Made by a program: the position numbers and the translations under genes | Source: JAHRAW01 sp963693025 | GTDB lineage: Bacteria > Pseudomonadota > Gammaproteobacteria > Arenicellales > Poriferihabitantaceae | Assembly (NCBI GenBank): GCA_963693025.1 | Contig: OY843749.1 | Location: forward strand, 1,612,001 to 1,676,000 | Length of the DNA: 64,000 nucleotides | Direction of reading: 5' to 3' | Notes under the pieces: model-generated | The model's input: only the letters and a program-made list of their open reading frames with translations | Told to the model about the DNA's origin: nothing | Databases searched by the model: none | Part shown: positions 62,380 to 64,000 of the stretch, piece by piece | Layout of the letters: each line of letters opens with the position of its first letter | Numbering within the stretch: position 1 is the stretch's first letter

Positions 62380-63777
62380 TTATCCGTCGAGCGCCACCAT
62401 GCGGTTGTGGGCGTAGAGCGCGGCGACTTTGTAGGCTTCGGCCAGGGTCGGGTAGTTGAATGCGTTCTCCAGAAAATAGTCGAGCGTGCCCTTGAGCGTC
62501 AACACCGCCTGGCCAATGTGGATGAGCTCGGTCGCGCCCTCGCCGACGATATGCACGCCGAGCAAGCGCCGCGTCTTGGTGGAAAAAATCGTTTTTATCA
62601 TGCCCGAATCCAGCCCCATGACCTTGCCGCGCGACGTCTCGCGCAGCGGCGTGATGCCGACTTCATACGGAATCTTGCGCTCGATGACTTCCTCTTCGGT
62701 CATGCCGACGGTGGACATTTCCGGCACCGCGTAGATGCCATACGGAAAGAATTCCGGCGACTTGTGCACCGGCTCGCCGAGCGCGTGCAGCGCCGCGATG
62801 CGCCCTTGCTCGAGCGAGGTTGAGGCGAGGCTGGGAAAGCCGATGACGTCGCCGGCGGCGTAGATGTGCGGCGTCGAAGTCTGGAAGGTGTCGTTGACCG
62901 ACAGGCGGCCGCGGTGGTCGACCTCCAGCCCGAAATGCTCGAGGCCGAGCCCGTCGGTGGCGCCGACCCTGCCGGCGGCGAACAGTACCATGTCGGAGGC
63001 GAACGCGCGCCCGCTTTCCAGACGAACCACGCACGCGCCGTTGGCTTTGGTCTCAATCGCGGCGACCTTCTGCCCGAACTGCAAGCGCAAGCCCGCATCG
63101 ACAATGTCGTGGCGGAAGTGCATCAGGATTTCCTTGTCCACAAAATCCAGCATGGTCTCGCGCGGCTCAATCAGCGTCACGTTAATATCGAGCGCTTTGA
63201 AGATGGTGGCGTATTCCACGCCGACCACGCCGGCGCCGATGACGGTGATGGAGCGCGGCAGGCTCTGCATGCGCGTGACCTCGTCGCTGTCGATGACGGT
63301 GCTGCCGTTGAACGGCACATAATCGGGGCGGTAGGTGCGCGTGCCGACGGTGATGATGAAACTGTCCGCGCTCAGGGTGATGACATCGCCGCCGGGCACA
63401 TCCACTTCAAGCGCCTTGTCGCTGACGAAACGCCCGTGGCCGCAGGTGATTTCGACGCCGTTCCTGAGCAGTTGGTCTTCGAGAATATCCACTTCGCGCT
63501 TGAGCGTCATGTTCAGCCGCTGCATCAAATCCTGCGCGGTGATGTCCTGCTTGACGCGGTATGAGCGCCCGTAAAAACCGCGCTCGCGCCAGCCGGAGAG
63601 GTTGAGCACGGTCTCGCGCATCGTCTTGCTGGGGATGGTGCCGGTGTGCACGCACACGCCACCGACCTCGGACATGCCGTCCACCACCGCCACCTTGCGC
63701 CCCAGTTTGGCGGCTTGAATGGCGGCGGTCTTGCCCGCCGGACCGCTGCCGATGACAACGATGTCATACTTCTGCAT
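62380..63777 (-). CDS. sthA: Soluble pyridine nucleotide transhydrogenase
   Basis: A 465-residue flavoprotein of the disulfide reductase family. FAD motif VVIGSGPAGKTAAIQAAKLG is at the N-terminus. The GGVCVHTGTIPSKTMRE segment has only one cysteine, so the redox disulfide of lipoamide dehydrogenase is absent, as in SthA/UdhA. ATG 63777 (MQKYDIVVIG) is preferred over the longer frame. It balances NADPH and NADH. HlyU-like gene follows. Confidence 0.93.
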   Translation of the reverse strand: MQKYDIVVIGSGPAGKTAAIQAAKLGRKVAVVDGMSEVGGVCVHTGTIPSKTMRETVLNLSGWRERGFYGRSYRVKQDITAQDLMQRLNMTLKREVDILEDQLLRNGVEITCGHGRFVSDKALEVDVPGGDVITLSADSFIITVGTRTYRPDYVPFNGSTVIDSDEVTRMQSLPRSITVIGAGVVGVEYATIFKALDINVTLIEPRETMLDFVDKEILMHFRHDIVDAGLRLQFGQKVAAIETKANGACVVRLESGRAFASDMVLFAAGRVGATDGLGLEHFGLEVDHRGRLSVNDTFQTSTPHIYAAGDVIGFPSLASTSLEQGRIAALHALGEPVHKSPEFFPYGIYAVPEMSTVGMTEEEVIERKIPYEVGITPLRETSRGKVMGLDSGMIKTIFSTKTRRLLGVHIVGEGATELIHIGQAVLTLKGTLDYFLENAFNYPTLAEAYKVAALYAHNRMVALDG

Positions 63778-64000
63778 GGTTTTTCGCGCCGTTGGTTGGA
63801 ATGCGATATTCTGTCGCCCCGGTGGCCCGCTGAGTGGAGCCGCCGGATGCGAGTTTGCGCCATTGTATTCGATTTTGCTTGCGCCGGGCGCGATTCGGCG
63901 TTTCAATAGTCGGCAAGATGTGAAATAATTACCTACAAATCGCCAACCGGAAAACCATTCTATGCTACGCGCCGCGCGTTTGGTAGATATTTATTCTACA

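Noticed and set aside
63962..64000. Start of a new gene at the window edge
   Set aside because: An ATG opens a 13-codon frame to the end, too short to judge.

Overview
The window looks like a chromosomal segment of a gammaproteobacterium with moderately high GC content. Supporting this are the lptF-lptG pair divergent from pepA-holC-valS, apaH, a VacJ/MlaA lipoprotein, dsbB, htpX, soluble transhydrogenase (sthA), and an LpoB/YcfL/COG3014 lipoprotein cluster. I cannot name a species. The overall picture is a core genome interrupted by many small accessory insertions and short palindromic repeats, with no transposase or integrase in view.

1-11.8 kb: the ATP synthase genes atpA, atpG, atpD and atpC are in the usual order but are separated by foreign genes at every visible junction. 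The cargo comprises a Cys-rich small protein and an EamA transporter before atpA; a GIY-YIG protein and an unknown between atpA and atpG; four small genes (three membrane-associated or DUF6338-like, one proline-rich) plus a DNA methyltransferase between atpG and atpD; and a PD-(D/E)XK-like nuclease, a lipoprotein and a small protein after atpC. Truncated second copies of the 5' ends of atpA (from 510) and atpG (from 4433) lie upstream of the intact genes. Several cargo genes overlap atp genes by 1-4 bases, so they appear to share the atp transcript.

11.8-20.5 kb: htpX, a second M48 protease, a GIY-YIG/HEPN-like gene pair with a near-perfect sigma70 promoter, a Fic protein, MscS, a beta-hydroxyacid dehydrogenase, an Abi_C-like abortive infection protein and two Sel1-repeat proteins. 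This is a mixed accessory/defence neighbourhood.

20.5-30.3 kb: lptG/lptF diverging from pepA-holC-valS, then palindromic repeats and a LysR/EamA divergent pair. 31-42 kb: a tricarballylate-dehydrogenase-like flavoprotein; a secreted MORN-repeat protein preceded by a candidate structured RNA with its own promoter; an overlapping operon of MttB-family methyltransferase, OYE/TMADH-type flavoprotein and ThDP enzyme; a frameshifted M18 aminopeptidase; and apaH.

42-49.6 kb: mlaA, then a leftward envelope-lipoprotein operon (LpoB-like, two COG3014-like paralogues, YcfL-like, an unknown secreted protein, a glycine-zipper lipoprotein) with an inverted-repeat candidate operator shared with a divergent XRE regulator, and dsbB. 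49.6-64 kb: a cupin, two more metabolic enzymes, a tripartite tricarboxylate transporter (tctCBA) with a GntR regulator, a ThDP enzyme, formyl-CoA:oxalate CoA-transferase, a 10-formyl-THF-hydrolase-like protein and a quinone oxidoreductase (a coherent carboxylate/C1 catabolic cluster), then a HlyU-like protein and sthA.

A family of about 200-bp (or 265-bp) elements with terminal inverted repeats cgtcattctcga occurs seven times between genes; two related elements separate the truncated and intact atpG starts.
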